A stretch of DNA of 64,000 bases from Lachnospiraceae bacterium (GCA_017561985.1 JAFZAZ010000014.1:124001-188000); one strand, 5' to 3'. Shown: positions 1 through 7,912, counted from the first letter of the stretch. Made by a program: numbers and translations. Notes: generated by a model not told the origin, from the letters alone.

Positions 1-44
1 TTTTTCTTTATCTCATCAACGATAGAACGCACTGTAGAATTCAA
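1..44 (-). CDS. 5' end of an unidentified minus-strand gene (runs off the window)
   Basis: Reading the minus strand, a TTG codon at 44 follows a GGGAGG ribosome binding site (53-58) with 8 nt spacing and opens a frame that reads MNSTVRSIVDEIKK to the window edge. It lies divergent to the ttcA-like gene, and an extended -10 element points in the same direction (74-79). Only about 14 residues are visible, so no function can be assigned. Confidence 0.5.
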   Translation of the reverse strand, partial: MNSTVRSIVDEIKK

Positions 45-73
45 AGGAAAAACCTCCCTACGGATATGTCAAA

Positions 74-79
74 AGTATA
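74..79 (-). promoter_or_regulatory. Extended -10 promoter of the left-edge gene
   Basis: The minus strand reads TGG-TATACT, a TGn extended -10, about 20 nt upstream of the GGGAGG site of the gene leaving the window on the left. No good -35 hexamer is present, which is usual for extended -10 promoters. Confidence 0.45.
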
Positions 80-143
80 CCACGATGTCTCTCTTTTTTC
101 TACTGTAATTGCATAATCTCTATGCAGTTTCGAAAATGAATGG

Positions 144-149
144 TATAAT
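144..149 (+). promoter_or_regulatory. Extended -10 promoter of the ttcA-like gene
   Basis: TGG-TATAAT is a perfect -10 with a TGn extension, about 32 nt upstream of the chosen ATG at 181. The -35 region is weak (TATGCA at 121-126, 17 nt spacing). Confidence 0.55.
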
Positions 150-180
150 ACATAAACGGAATGAATACCCGGAGGGAAGT

Positions 181-906
181 ATGAAACTTCAGCAGCTTTT
201 AAGTTATACACGTAAGGCAGTAGACGATTACAATATGATTGAGGACGGAGATGTGATTGCTGTCGGAATCTCAGGAGGTAAAGACAGCCTCGCACTGCTC
301 TGCGCTTTGGCAAATCTGCGCAGATTCTATCCCAAAACATATACAATCAAAGCAATCTCTGTGAACCTCGGCTATGATATTGATTACACAGAAGTCCGCA
401 AATTATGTGAGAGCCTGGATGTTGAATTGACAATCGTTTCCACGGAAATTGCTCAGATCGTCTTTGATATTCGCAAGGAGGATAATCCCTGCAGCCTTTG
501 TGCCAAGCTGCGCAAGGGAGCGTTTAATGATGAAGCTAAAAGACTGGGGTGCAACAAACTTGCATATGCACACCACAAGGATGATGTGATTGAGACATTG
601 TTGATGTCTCTGGTATATGAGGGAAGGTTACATACATTCTCGCCTGTCACATATCTGGACCGGATGGACCTTACTTTGATCAGGCCGATGATCTATGTGA
701 ACGAATGCGATATCGTAGGATTCAAGAACAAGTATGATCTTCCGGTGTTCAAGAATCCTTGCCCTGCTGACGGTGAGACAAAACGGGAAGTAGCAAAACA
801 ATGGATCAGAAATCTGGATGAAGAAGCGCCCGGTGTACGTGACCGCTTGTTCCGCGCGGTAGCGTCAGGAACAATTCCTTCATGGAAGCTGCCTGCACAG
901 GAATAA
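181..906 (+). CDS. ttcA: tRNA 2-thiocytidine biosynthesis protein TtcA-like (PP-loop ATPase)
   Basis: A 241-residue PP-loop adenylating enzyme of the TtcA/TilS-related group, which activates a tRNA base with ATP for sulfur transfer. The SGGKDS P-loop lies near residue 38, and a CSLC cysteine pair follows NP near residue 105, as in TtcA-type thiolases that bind an Fe-S cluster. The start is the ATG at 181 because GGAGGG sits 4 nt upstream; an earlier in-frame codon at 109 has no ribosome binding site and lies upstream of the -10. The gene stands alone with its own promoter. The family call is firm; the exact base modified (C32 thiolation) is inferred. Confidence 0.85.
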   Translation: MKLQQLLSYTRKAVDDYNMIEDGDVIAVGISGGKDSLALLCALANLRRFYPKTYTIKAISVNLGYDIDYTEVRKLCESLDVELTIVSTEIAQIVFDIRKEDNPCSLCAKLRKGAFNDEAKRLGCNKLAYAHHKDDVIETLLMSLVYEGRLHTFSPVTYLDRMDLTLIRPMIYVNECDIVGFKNKYDLPVFKNPCPADGETKREVAKQWIRNLDEEAPGVRDRLFRAVASGTIPSWKLPAQE

Positions 907-994
907 TTGCTTCCCGTACAGTAAAAATATCTTCCTATGCCGGAAACAATTGTTTCTTAGCGTTTCTTGTGTTCGAAATATTACGTACAGGAAG

Positions 995-1348
995 TTAGTT
1001 ATAATACGGAACAAGAAGCGTAAAACCATAGAGAATACGATCGCCGGAGATATTGTTCGTGCGGCGGATCTCGTTGACATACTCCTGCATGCTTCCGCAT
1101 TCGGCGGAATAATAACGTGTAGCGATTGTCCAGATGCTGTCGCCCTCTTCCACATATACGGAGGTGAGCTGCTTGGTCTTGTCGGTCTTACCTTCCGCAG
1201 TACCGTTGTGAAGCGATACAGCCAGAGCGGTAAATACTACAAGGAAAAAAAGTGAAACTGCAACCGTTATACGGCGGCGAATCTTAAGCATACGTCTTCT
1301 TCTGGAACGCTCTTTATAAGTAAGCTTGCTATTGATAGTTGAATTCAT
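995..1348 (-). CDS. SOS-induced LysM cell-division suppressor (YneA-like)
   Basis: A 117-residue protein with a basic N-terminus, one membrane segment (about residues 27-45, SLFFLVVFTALAVSL) and a C-terminal LysM domain beginning at VYVEEGDSIWTIA. This is the architecture and the genomic position (divergent from lexA) of Bacillus YneA, which delays cell division during the SOS response. The start is the ATG at 1348, preceded by GGAGG with 6 nt spacing; a longer reading to 1441 would run through the promoter. The -35/-10 elements flank a LexA box, so SOS control is strongly supported. The role in division is inferred from architecture and synteny. Confidence 0.82.
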   Translation of the reverse strand: MNSTINSKLTYKERSRRRRMLKIRRRITVAVSLFFLVVFTALAVSLHNGTAEGKTDKTKQLTSVYVEEGDSIWTIATRYYSAECGSMQEYVNEIRRTNNISGDRILYGFTLLVPYYN

Positions 1349-1364
1349 ACGAAACCTCCACGTT

Positions 1365-1378
1365 CGAACAACTGTTCT
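1365..1378. promoter_or_regulatory. LexA box (CGAACAACTGTTCT)
   Basis: Contains the Gram-positive SOS core GAACNNNNGTTC. It lies between the -10 and the ribosome binding site of the YneA-like gene. Confidence 0.85.
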
Positions 1379-1387
1379 GTTATCGCT

Positions 1388-1416
1388 ATTATACGAACAA
1401 CTGTTCGAGATGTCAA
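1388..1416 (-). promoter_or_regulatory. SOS promoter of the YneA-like gene
   Basis: The minus strand reads TTGACA (1416-1411), 17 nt, TATAAT (1393-1388), a perfect sigma-A promoter. Its spacer contains a perfect LexA box (1394-1407), and a second box (1365-1378) lies just downstream over the start of the transcript. Confidence 0.88.
1394..1407. promoter_or_regulatory. LexA box (CGAACAACTGTTCG)
   Basis: Perfect inverted repeat CGAAC-N4-GTTCG filling the -35/-10 spacer of the YneA-like promoter, so LexA binding should block RNA polymerase directly. Confidence 0.9.
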
Positions 1417-1447
1417 TAGAAGAACGAACGAAAAAGTGCACAAAAAT

Positions 1448-1461
1448 CGAACGGTTGTTCT
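1448..1461. promoter_or_regulatory. LexA box (CGAACGGTTGTTCT)
   Basis: Matches GAACNNNNGTTC. It lies midway between the two divergent promoters. A degenerate copy (CGAAAGTTTGTTCA) follows at 1464-1477. Confidence 0.8.
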
Positions 1462-1495
1462 ATCGAAAGTTTGTTCACTTTTTCGCCCTCTTTTT

Positions 1496-1509
1496 CGAAC
1501 AAATGTTTT
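1496..1509. promoter_or_regulatory. Degenerate LexA box over the lexA -35
   Basis: CGAACAAATGTTTT has one perfect half-site and a weaker second half. It overlaps the -35 of lexA, consistent with autoregulation. Confidence 0.6.
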
Positions 1510-1536
1510 GATTTTTGAATTGCTCTGTGCTAAAAT
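1508..1536 (+). promoter_or_regulatory. lexA promoter
   Basis: TTGATT (1508-1513), 17 nt spacer, TAAAAT (1531-1536), about 70 nt upstream of the lexA start. Confidence 0.65.
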
Positions 1537-1608
1537 CAATGTAGTACAGAGCATTTCGCATGTATTTTGGGTATCGAATGAATTTCTATCGAATTACAGG
1601 AGGCACTT

Positions 1609-2223
1609 ATGCCGGGTAAGATTACAAGCAAACAACAGGAGATTCTTGAATTTATTAAGGAACAGATTCTGGCGAAAGGATATCCGCCGTCGGTGCGTGA
1701 CATCTGCGATGCGGTATCGCTCCGCTCCACTTCCTCTGTTCACGCACACCTTGCTACGCTTGAGGAGAACGGCTACATCCGCCGCGACCCTGCGAAACCT
1801 CGCTGTATCGAGATTATCGATGACTCGTTCCGTCTGACAAACCGCGAGCTTGTCAACGTTCCGCTGATCGGAACCGTAGCTGCAGGCCAGCCTTTGCTTG
1901 CAGAGGAATCAATTGTCGATTATTTTCCGATCCCTGCCGAGTATATGCCGAACAAGGAAACGTTCTTCCTCACTGTTAAGGGTGACAGCATGATCAACGT
2001 CGGTATTTATGACGGCGACCGTCTTCTCGTTCAGCGCCAGAACACTGCTTCTAACGGCGACACCGTTGTTGCACTTGTAGAGGATTCCGCGACCGTTAAG
2101 ACGTTTTACAAAGAGAACGGTCACATTCGTCTTCAGCCGGAAAATGATTCTATGGATCCGATCATCGTTCCTGACTGCATGATTCTCGGAGTTGTTATCG
2201 GACTTTTCCGCTTCTATCGCTGA
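1609..2223 (+). CDS. lexA: LexA repressor
   Basis: A 204-residue SOS repressor and self-cleaving serine protease. The N-terminal winged helix (about 1-70) contains the LexA pattern [10 protein letters not shown] and GYPPSVRDI. The C-terminal S24 domain has the cleavage bond A92-G93 and the Ser127/Lys164 catalytic dyad (GDSM and ATVK). AGGAGG at 1598-1603 sets the ATG start. It is transcribed away from the YneA-like gene across a shared set of LexA boxes, one of which overlaps its own -35. RecA-stimulated autocleavage is family knowledge. Confidence 0.97.
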   Translation: MPGKITSKQQEILEFIKEQILAKGYPPSVRDICDAVSLRSTSSVHAHLATLEENGYIRRDPAKPRCIEIIDDSFRLTNRELVNVPLIGTVAAGQPLLAEESIVDYFPIPAEYMPNKETFFLTVKGDSMINVGIYDGDRLLVQRQNTASNGDTVVALVEDSATVKTFYKENGHIRLQPENDSMDPIIVPDCMILGVVIGLFRFYR

Positions 2224-2260
2224 GATTTTTAAAGTATCTTATTTTGCTTTCTTAACATAA

Positions 2261-2290
2261 AATGCCCCGGAGGTTTATATCCGGGGCATT
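2261..2290. terminator. Bidirectional terminator between lexA and rsfS
   Basis: Perfect 10-bp stem AATGCCCCGG / CCGGGGCATT with a 10-nt loop, flanked by T-rich (plus) and A-rich (minus side) sequence. It separates two convergent genes. Confidence 0.8.
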
Positions 2291-2332
2291 TTCATATATC
2301 TTCTATCTGAACTTAATTGCTATGACAAGTCT

Positions 2333-2704
2333 TTACGCTTCCGTGTTCCAGCCTTCGGTGTCGACAACGGCACCGTCGCGCCATACGCGCTCAAGGTCGT
2401 AGAACAGACGATCCTGCGAGGAAAATACGTGAACTACGATATCGCCGTAGTCCAGCAGGATCCAGCCGCTGTTCTTGGCACCCTCAATGCGCTTCGGGTC
2501 AAGGTCGTATTTCTTGTGAAACATCATCTGTACTTCGTCAACCATCGCTTCCACCTGGGAAGAATTATTACCGTCTGCGATCACAAAGTAATCTGCGATC
2601 GTGGACACCTTGTCAATCTGGATCACGCGGATGTCGAACGCTTTCTTGCTGTCAAGCGCCGCATATGCGGTCATCGCCAAATCTTTCGAGGTGTAGTTGT
2701 CCAT
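2333..2704 (-). CDS. rsfS: Ribosomal silencing factor RsfS (internal start)
   Basis: A 123-residue product from an internal ATG at 2704, preceded by AAGGAGGAG (2719-2711) with 6 nt spacing, a better ribosome binding site than most genes here. The sequence from KDLAMTAYAALDSKKAFDI through WILLDYGDIVVHVF is typical of RsfS (YbeB/Iojap), which binds L14 on the 50S subunit and blocks subunit joining. The length fits stand-alone RsfS. It is in frame with the upstream NadD-YqeK frame without a stop, so both fused and free forms could be made. Confidence 0.85.
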   Translation of the reverse strand: MDNYTSKDLAMTAYAALDSKKAFDIRVIQIDKVSTIADYFVIADGNNSSQVEAMVDEVQMMFHKKYDLDPKRIEGAKNSGWILLDYGDIVVHVFSSQDRLFYDLERVWRDGAVVDTEGWNTEA

Positions 2705-3964
2705 TTTTGTCTCCTCCTTGCGGGTATTTACTCCCGCTTTTTTCTGTAAATTTTCAAGCACAAGTTCCGTACGCGAATCGACCGAATAATTGTTGCTCTT
2801 GATAAATGTTAACGCACAATCTGTCACAAGTAAAGCAGCTTTTGTAAGGTCCTGATATGCGAGATCACGGATATTCTGAAGAGAACATAACAAAGGACGG
2901 TGATCGCGGAACGGCTCGCAGAAATCTGCCGTGTAAACCGCCATCGAAACTTCATCCATGTCGATTCCGCCGACACAATGAACTTCAATCGCACGCAGTA
3001 TCGTCTCGTCTTTGATACCGTATGTGTGCTCGGCAAGATATCTTCCTACGTTTGCATGAAGCACTTCCGGCGAAGCTTCTGTTTCCTTACCGAAAGAAAT
3101 TCCGTGCTCTCTGCAGAAATCCGGATACGTGTCAAAGGGCATGTATTTTGCACAATCATGAAGAAGCCCTGCAATATATCCCTGCTGAACGATTGTGTAA
3201 TAACCGTCTGCATCGGGCGTACAGTTCACCTCTGCGTACTCCTGCAGCAGATCTGCCGCGAGATGTGCGACCCCTGTGCAGTGACGAAAACGATGAGGCG
3301 AAAGCTTTTCACGAAGCTTCGGCACAAAATAATCGTATAGCTTCTTTGTCTCAGGCCGGATTGCTGTCGATACCGTATCGTAAAGACCGAAGCGGCGTAT
3401 GTAGCGATATGCACGCGGAGCAAGGTATAAAGGCTCCTCTCCCGCCGCCAAAGCTTCACGCAGCATTGTCGAAGATATCGGCTGATACGGGATCGTCAAC
3501 GGAATGAACGCGCCGCCGTATTGTTCGTTTCTTTCCGCGAGAAGTTCGCGAAATGATTCAACCGACTCTTCACGGATCGCCACAGCGATCTTCGCCAGTT
3601 TTGCAATTTTCTCGGGCTCATGCCATTTCGGAAAATCGCGCAGAGAATCCTCGCCCATGATGTAATAGATCTCAGCGTCGGGATGCTCATTCTTAAGCAT
3701 TGTGAGCGTGTCAGAAGTGTAAGAAACGCCCTCGCGCGCAAACTCCATCACATTCATTTCCGCCTCATCGGACGGGATTGAATGCTGTACCATCATGAGA
3801 CGGTGTACATCGTCAGTTATGTCAGAATTCTGCTTATGCGGAGGAATCTTTGCGGGCATAAACCAAAGCATCTGAAGGTCAAACTGACGCTTTGCCGCCA
3901 GTGCAATCTCAATATGACCGGTATGGATAGGGTCAAATGTACCCCCGAGAATGCCGTGTCGCAT
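2333..3964 (-). CDS. nadD: Nicotinate-nucleotide adenylyltransferase fused in frame to YqeK HD hydrolase and RsfS
   Basis: One uninterrupted 543-codon frame. Residues 1-200 are NadD (GGTFDPIHTGH nucleotide-binding motif, later SSTMLREAL), which adenylates nicotinate mononucleotide in NAD synthesis. Residues 205-400 are a YqeK-type HD phosphohydrolase (HRFRHC, then AGLLHDCAKYM), a family that hydrolyses Ap4A. Residues 421-543 are RsfS. NadD-YqeK fusions are familiar in this group. The join to RsfS is unusual: it depends on a six-A run (2738-2743). With one A fewer the NadD-YqeK frame would end at a TAA (2730-2728) just before a strong ribosome binding site. So this may be a true tripartite frame, a sequencing indel, or a site of slippage. 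Confidence 0.85.
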   Translation of the reverse strand: MRHGILGGTFDPIHTGHIEIALAAKRQFDLQMLWFMPAKIPPHKQNSDITDDVHRLMMVQHSIPSDEAEMNVMEFAREGVSYTSDTLTMLKNEHPDAEIYYIMGEDSLRDFPKWHEPEKIAKLAKIAVAIREESVESFRELLAERNEQYGGAFIPLTIPYQPISSTMLREALAAGEEPLYLAPRAYRYIRRFGLYDTVSTAIRPETKKLYDYFVPKLREKLSPHRFRHCTGVAHLAADLLQEYAEVNCTPDADGYYTIVQQGYIAGLLHDCAKYMPFDTYPDFCREHGISFGKETEASPEVLHANVGRYLAEHTYGIKDETILRAIEVHCVGGIDMDEVSMAVYTADFCEPFRDHRPLLCSLQNIRDLAYQDLTKAALLVTDCALTFIKSNNYSVDSRTELVLENLQKKAGVNTRKEETKMDNYTSKDLAMTAYAALDSKKAFDIRVIQIDKVSTIADYFVIADGNNSSQVEAMVDEVQMMFHKKYDLDPKRIEGAKNSGWILLDYGDIVVHVFSSQDRLFYDLERVWRDGAVVDTEGWNTEA

Positions 3965-3973
3965 AAAAGCCTC

Positions 3974-4261
3974 CTATGGAAGAATTATCGTCTTCTTCGT
4001 CTTGGACTCACGATACAGAACAATCTTCTTTCCGATCACCTGAACAACCTCGGAACCGGTGCGCTCGGAAAGCGTTTTAGCAAGCTCCTTCGGGTCATCG
4101 GCACAGTTATTCAGAACCGAAACTTTGACAAGTTCGCGCGCCTCCAGGACTTCGCGGATACCTTCGCAAAATTCCGGCGTCAGGCTAGATTTGCCGATGC
4201 GGTACGTCGGCTCGATATTCATGGCAAGTCCTTTGAGATAGGCTCTTTGTTTTGTCGTCAT
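3974..4261 (-). CDS. yhbY: YhbY/YqeI-family RNA-binding protein (CRM domain)
   Basis: A 95-residue single-domain protein with the CRM/KH-like pattern: LKGLAMNIEPTYRIGKSSLTPEF near the N-terminus and ALTERELVKVSVLNN-like strand-helix core (here ARELVKVSVLNN), then GKKIVLYRES. Members bind pre-50S ribosomes. It sits between obgE and nadD, the usual place in Clostridia. GAGGT lies 8 nt before the ATG. The ribosome-assembly role is family knowledge. Confidence 0.88.
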   Translation of the reverse strand: MTTKQRAYLKGLAMNIEPTYRIGKSSLTPEFCEGIREVLEARELVKVSVLNNCADDPKELAKTLSERTGSEVVQVIGKKIVLYRESKTKKTIILP

Positions 4262-4272
4262 ACTTACTTACC

Positions 4273-5568
4273 TCATTTGTAATAATCGAAGGACAGACCG
4301 TACATGCGAACGGTGTTTCCGTCCTTAATCCCGAGCTCCTCAAGCTGCGCAAGAATTCCGTTAGTCTTAAGGAAATTCTGGAAGAACTCAAAGCCCTTCT
4401 CGGAATCGAGGTTCGTGTATCCGAGCATACGCTCGATGCGGGGACCTTCGACAACATACTCATTTGCTTCCGGATCAAACTCAACCGTAAACGGCTCATC
4501 CGAAACATCAAGCGTTTCCGGAAAATACTCCGGCTCAAACCGGATCGGCTCCTGCTTGGTCTCGGAAAGCACGTGGTAAGCTTCGTAAAGCACTTCCTTA
4601 ACACCCATTCCTGTTGCTGCCGAGATCGGCATAAGCTTTGCGTCAGGAAGAATGTCTTTTATGCCGTCGCGAAGCAGCTCAAGAGCGATCTCCTGCTCCT
4701 CGGGAGTAAAAAGATCCATCTTGTTGACTGCGATGATCTGCGGTTTCTCGGCGAGAACGGGGCTGTATTTGCGAAGCTCGTTTTGGATCGCCTTGACATC
4801 CTCGGCGGGATCGCGTCCCTCGGTAGATGCACCGTCAACGATGTGAAGGATCACGCGGCAGCGCTCAACATGCTTGAGGAACTGATGTCCAAGGCCGACT
4901 CCCTCGGAAGCGCCTTCGATCAATCCCGGAATGTCAGCGATGACAAACCCGTTTGTGCCCTCGAGATCAACCACACCGAGGTTCGGGTTCAAAGTCGTAA
5001 AATGATAATTTGCGATCTTCGGCTTTGCGTTTGTGACACGCGAAAGGAACGTCGATTTTCCGACATTGGGAAAACCGACAAGTCCAACATCCGCGATGAC
5101 CTTAAGCTCAAGCAGAACGCGCAGCTCCTTGCCCTTCTGTCCGGGCTGTGCGTACTTGGGAACCTGCATCGTAGCTGTAGCGTAATGCATGTTGCCCTTG
5201 CCGCCTCTTCCGCCGTGAAGGATGATCTGACGACGGTTGTCATGTGACATGTCAGCGATAATCTTGCCGCTCTCGGCTTCCTTGATGATGGTTCCCTCCG
5301 GAACGCGAAGGATCTTGTCCTCGCCGTCTGCACCGTGGCAGCAGTTGTTTCTGCCGTTCTCACCGTTGCCGGCCGCATACTTTTTGATGTAGCGAAAGTC
5401 ATTTAACGTATTGAGACCGTCGTCAACTTCGAAGATCAGATCGCCGCCCCGGCCGCCGTCGCCGCCGTTCGGACCGCCGGCCGCAACAAACAGCTCACGG
5501 CGAAAGCCGACATGACCGTCGCCGCCGTTGCCGGACCGTATAGTAATGATTGCGGTATCTGCGAACAT
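4273..5568 (-). CDS. obgE: GTPase Obg/CgtA
   Basis: A 431-residue ribosome-associated GTPase. The order is a glycine-rich Obg fold (1-158, with GGNGGDG-type repeats), a G domain (about 159-330; G1 GFPNVGKST, G3 DIPGLIEGA, G4 NKMD) and a C-terminal OCT domain ending in LSFDYYK. Obg acts in 50S maturation and the stringent response. GGAGGT precedes the ATG by 4 nt. It is downstream of rpmA, but a terminator-like hairpin lies between them. Confidence 0.96.
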   Translation of the reverse strand: MFADTAIITIRSGNGGDGHVGFRRELFVAAGGPNGGDGGRGGDLIFEVDDGLNTLNDFRYIKKYAAGNGENGRNNCCHGADGEDKILRVPEGTIIKEAESGKIIADMSHDNRRQIILHGGRGGKGNMHYATATMQVPKYAQPGQKGKELRVLLELKVIADVGLVGFPNVGKSTFLSRVTNAKPKIANYHFTTLNPNLGVVDLEGTNGFVIADIPGLIEGASEGVGLGHQFLKHVERCRVILHIVDGASTEGRDPAEDVKAIQNELRKYSPVLAEKPQIIAVNKMDLFTPEEQEIALELLRDGIKDILPDAKLMPISAATGMGVKEVLYEAYHVLSETKQEPIRFEPEYFPETLDVSDEPFTVEFDPEANEYVVEGPRIERMLGYTNLDSEKGFEFFQNFLKTNGILAQLEELGIKDGNTVRMYGLSFDYYK

Positions 5569-5588
5569 ACTACCTCCTGCGAAAAAGA

Positions 5589-5621
5589 AACCCCGTTCCG
5601 ACTTCTTGTCAAAACGGGGTT
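5589..5621 (-). terminator. Terminator-like hairpin between rpmA and obgE
   Basis: A 9-bp perfect stem (AACCCCGTT / AACGGGGTT) with a 15-nt loop, followed on the minus strand by TTTCTTTTTC. It probably lowers expression of obgE relative to the ribosomal protein genes upstream. Confidence 0.7.
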
Positions 5622-5641
5622 AATCTCGGATTACCGGTAAA

Positions 5642-5926
5642 TTACTCGGCTACGGGATACACACTTGCCTGCTTCTTTCCGCCTGCCTTGGTCTCAAAGC
5701 GAAGCGTTCCGTCAACAAGCGCAAACAGCGTATCGTCGCCGCCGCGTCCTACATTAACACCGGGATGAATCTTAGTCCCGCGCTGCTTGAAAAGGATGTT
5801 TCCGGCCTTGACAAACTGACCGTCCGCTCTCTTTGCACCGAGACGCTTGGACTCGGAATCGCGGCCGTTCTTCGTCGAGCCGACACCCTTCTTATGAGCG
5901 AACAATTGAAGGTTCATTCTCAACAT
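5642..5926 (-). CDS. rpmA: 50S ribosomal protein L27
   Basis: A 94-residue L27 with the Firmicute N-terminal extension [10 protein letters not shown] before HKKG. In this phylum the extension is removed by the Prp protease, encoded just upstream here, exposing the N-terminus that reaches the peptidyl transferase centre. The core [17 protein letters not shown] is typical. AAGGAGGT lies 8 nt before the ATG. Part of the rplU-prp-rpmA ribosomal operon. Confidence 0.97.
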   Translation of the reverse strand: MLRMNLQLFAHKKGVGSTKNGRDSESKRLGAKRADGQFVKAGNILFKQRGTKIHPGVNVGRGGDDTLFALVDGTLRFETKAGGKKQASVYPVAE

Positions 5927-5945
5927 GACTACTTACCTCCTTAAT

Positions 5946-6266
5946 TCATTGAAACGATTTCTCAGTAACAGTAACATTGTGCGGATACTCTTCCGCCACG
6001 GAAGAAACGCCGATCTGAAGCGATTTCAGCAACAGAGCGCTCTCCGCACTCACCTCGCCGTTCAGGATGCATCGGATCGATCCGTCACTCACATGGATGT
6101 CCGGCTTGTCAGCCGTAAGTTTCTCGATTGAGTTTACGCAGTTGATCGTAAGCGCGGAAACCGCGGAACATACGATGTCGCTGCCGCTCTCGGCAAACAT
6201 GGAGTGACCGGTGCAGATAAATCCGCACAACCCGTCCTTACGGACAAGGAATTCCATTCGAATCAT
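5946..6266 (-). CDS. prp: Ribosomal-processing cysteine protease Prp
   Basis: A 106-residue protease that cleaves the L27 leader. The catalytic His is in GHS near residue 21 and the Cys is in SDIVCSAVSAL. The start is the ATG at 6266 with AGGAG 9 nt upstream; a TTG at 6275 is inside the spacer and is unlikely. It lies between rplU and rpmA, the standard Firmicute arrangement, which matches the L27 leader seen next door. Confidence 0.93.
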   Translation of the reverse strand: MIRMEFLVRKDGLCGFICTGHSMFAESGSDIVCSAVSALTINCVNSIEKLTADKPDIHVSDGSIRCILNGEVSAESALLLKSLQIGVSSVAEEYPHNVTVTEKSFQ

Positions 6267-6290
6267 ACGAAACAACTCCTACACAGGCGA

Positions 6291-6599
6291 TTACATGTTG
6301 ATCGCGTCGATCTTAACCTGCGTAAAGGGCTGTCTGTGACCGTTCTTCTTATGATATCCGCTCTTTCTCTTGTAACGGTAAACAATAACCTTCTTAGCCT
6401 TACCGTCGCCGAGAACCGTTGCAGAAACCGTAGCACCGGATACGACCGGATTGCCGACAACCAGTTCGCCGTTGTTAACCGCAAGAACCTGATCGAACAC
6501 ATAGTTCTCACCCTCTGCGGCACCAAGCTTCTCTACTTTAATGATATCGCCTTCCGCTACCTTGTACTGTTTTCCGCCGGTTGCAATAATTGCGTACAT
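6291..6599 (-). CDS. rplU: 50S ribosomal protein L21
   Basis: A 102-residue L21, beginning [14 protein letters not shown] and ending [13 protein letters not shown], both diagnostic. It is the first gene of the rplU-prp-rpmA operon, preceded by AGGAGGT and a strong sigma-A promoter that lies at the 3' end of rng. Confidence 0.97.
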   Translation of the reverse strand: MYAIIATGGKQYKVAEGDIIKVEKLGAAEGENYVFDQVLAVNNGELVVGNPVVSGATVSATVLGDGKAKKVIVYRYKRKSGYHKKNGHRQPFTQVKIDAINM

Positions 6600-6690
6600 A
6601 CAGGGTACCTCCTATTATCATTACTCGCCAGTTACGGTGATGCTCCGAAAAATGGGCATACTTATACCTCACTGTGCGGCACACTGTGAC

Positions 6691-6719
6691 AGTTTAGCAC
6701 AACGACAATCGCTTGTCAA
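6691..6719 (-). promoter_or_regulatory. Promoter of the rplU-prp-rpmA operon
   Basis: The minus strand reads TTGACA (6719-6714), 17 nt, TAAACT (6696-6691). The leader to rplU is about 85 nt and contains a GTGTGCCGCACAG inverted repeat near its 5' end, a possible L21 leader structure that I could not confirm. Confidence 0.8.
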
Positions 6720-7912
6720 GCAAAATTATCGGTATGTTTTCGTAATTCTTCGGCAAGCGGACGTCTTTGTTTTCTTCTCGTGATCTCAACGAGATTGAGC
6801 CTTGTGATATCAACCACTTTCGTCTCTACGGGATCGTCACAAACGAGCTCTCGAAGCGTCGCAAGAAGCGTCTCCTGTGCTTTTACATCCGTCATATCGA
6901 TCGCATCCACGAGTATGATCCCGGAGAGGTTCCGAAGTCTGATCTGCGAGGCGATCTCTCTCGCCGCTTCCAGGTTGACCGAAAGCAGGTCCCCTGCGGA
7001 ACGGGCGGCGCTTGCCTTGCCGGAATTGACGTCGATCACGGTCATCGCTTCCGTCGGATCGATCACAAGGTAGGCTCCGCTTTTCAGCCATACTTTGCGG
7101 GCCGTGAGCTCACGAAGCCGTTTGTTCATATCAAATTCCGCTTCCACCGGATATTCGTCATTTTTTCTCACGGACAGTTTCGGCAATAATTCCGGTCGGA
7201 ATCGTTCGCAAAACGAGCTTACTTCATCGGCGATCTCGCCCTCGGGCACGATGATCCGGTCCGGAAGCTCGCCCTTGTGGTCGCGCAGTTCGCAAAGATA
7301 AGCAGGAAGCCCTGACCAAAGAAGGGTTCCGTTCGTTCTGGTCATGCCTTCGCTGCAGATCGTCTGATATGTCTTATGCAGCATTTTGAACTCGCGCTCT
7401 ATCTCGGCAGGATCTGCTTCGTACGAGTTTGTGCGAAGCATCAATGCGTAATCGCCGTCGATCCATTCAGACACTTTACCGCGCATTTCTTTCTTCCAGG
7501 CTTCGTCCATAATCTTCGAAGAGACGCGAACGCCTTCGCCGCCGTGGAACAACACGAGATACACTCCGGTGAGCGCAAACTCGGTGACGACGGAGGCGGG
7601 CTTATTTTTCCCTTCCTCGCGCTCCACCTGAACGACCAGTTCGTCCCCGCAATGAAGAGCACCGTCCGCATGCGTCTGACGGACAATCGGATGGTCCGCC
7701 TTCGACAATTTCAAAAAGCAGTTCCGGTCTCCGCCCATTTGAAGAAACATTCCGCCGATATTCGGGACAATCTGCCGTATCGTTGCGACATAAATGTCGC
7801 CGGGGCGAAACTCGCGGTCCTCGCCGGTTACCGAAACGTCGGTCATCCTGTTTCCGTCAAACGAAGCACCAATGATTGCGCGGTCTTTTTTAAATAGAAT
7901 GCCTGTTTTCAT
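6716..7912 (-). CDS. rng: Ribonuclease E/G family endoribonuclease
   Basis: A 398-residue RNase G-type endonuclease. An S1-like domain lies at about 38-100, and the catalytic DNase-I-like region carries DVNSG (near 293) and VDAIDM (near 336), the paired metal-binding aspartates. The frame ends shortly after VEITRRKQRRPLAEEL, so the C-terminal Zn-link (CPxCxG) and following domain of E. coli RNase G are absent; shortened forms are common in Clostridia. It follows the TIGR03960/TIGR03936 pair and precedes rplU, the expected clostridial order. Confidence 0.92.
   Translation of the reverse strand: MKTGILFKKDRAIIGASFDGNRMTDVSVTGEDREFRPGDIYVATIRQIVPNIGGMFLQMGGDRNCFLKLSKADHPIVRQTHADGALHCGDELVVQVEREEGKNKPASVVTEFALTGVYLVLFHGGEGVRVSSKIMDEAWKKEMRGKVSEWIDGDYALMLRTNSYEADPAEIEREFKMLHKTYQTICSEGMTRTNGTLLWSGLPAYLCELRDHKGELPDRIIVPEGEIADEVSSFCERFRPELLPKLSVRKNDEYPVEAEFDMNKRLRELTARKVWLKSGAYLVIDPTEAMTVIDVNSGKASAARSAGDLLSVNLEAAREIASQIRLRNLSGIILVDAIDMTDVKAQETLLATLRELVCDDPVETKVVDITRLNLVEITRRKQRRPLAEELRKHTDNFA

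Noticed and set aside
942..957. GAAACAATTGTTTC palindrome after ttcA as a terminator
   Set aside because: Only a 5-bp A/T-rich stem without a proper T run; too weak to call.
2738..2743. Classical -1 frameshift heptamer A-AAA-AAG at the NadD-YqeK/RsfS junction
   Set aside because: The heptamer sequence is present, but the zero frame reads AAA-AAA-G, not A-AAA-AAG, so the usual tandem-slip geometry does not apply. Only indel or transcriptional slippage remains plausible.
6716..6830. Truncated rng pseudogene because the Zn-link motif is missing
   Set aside because: The catalytic aspartates are intact, the frame is clean, and short RNase E/G proteins ending at this point are common in Clostridia.
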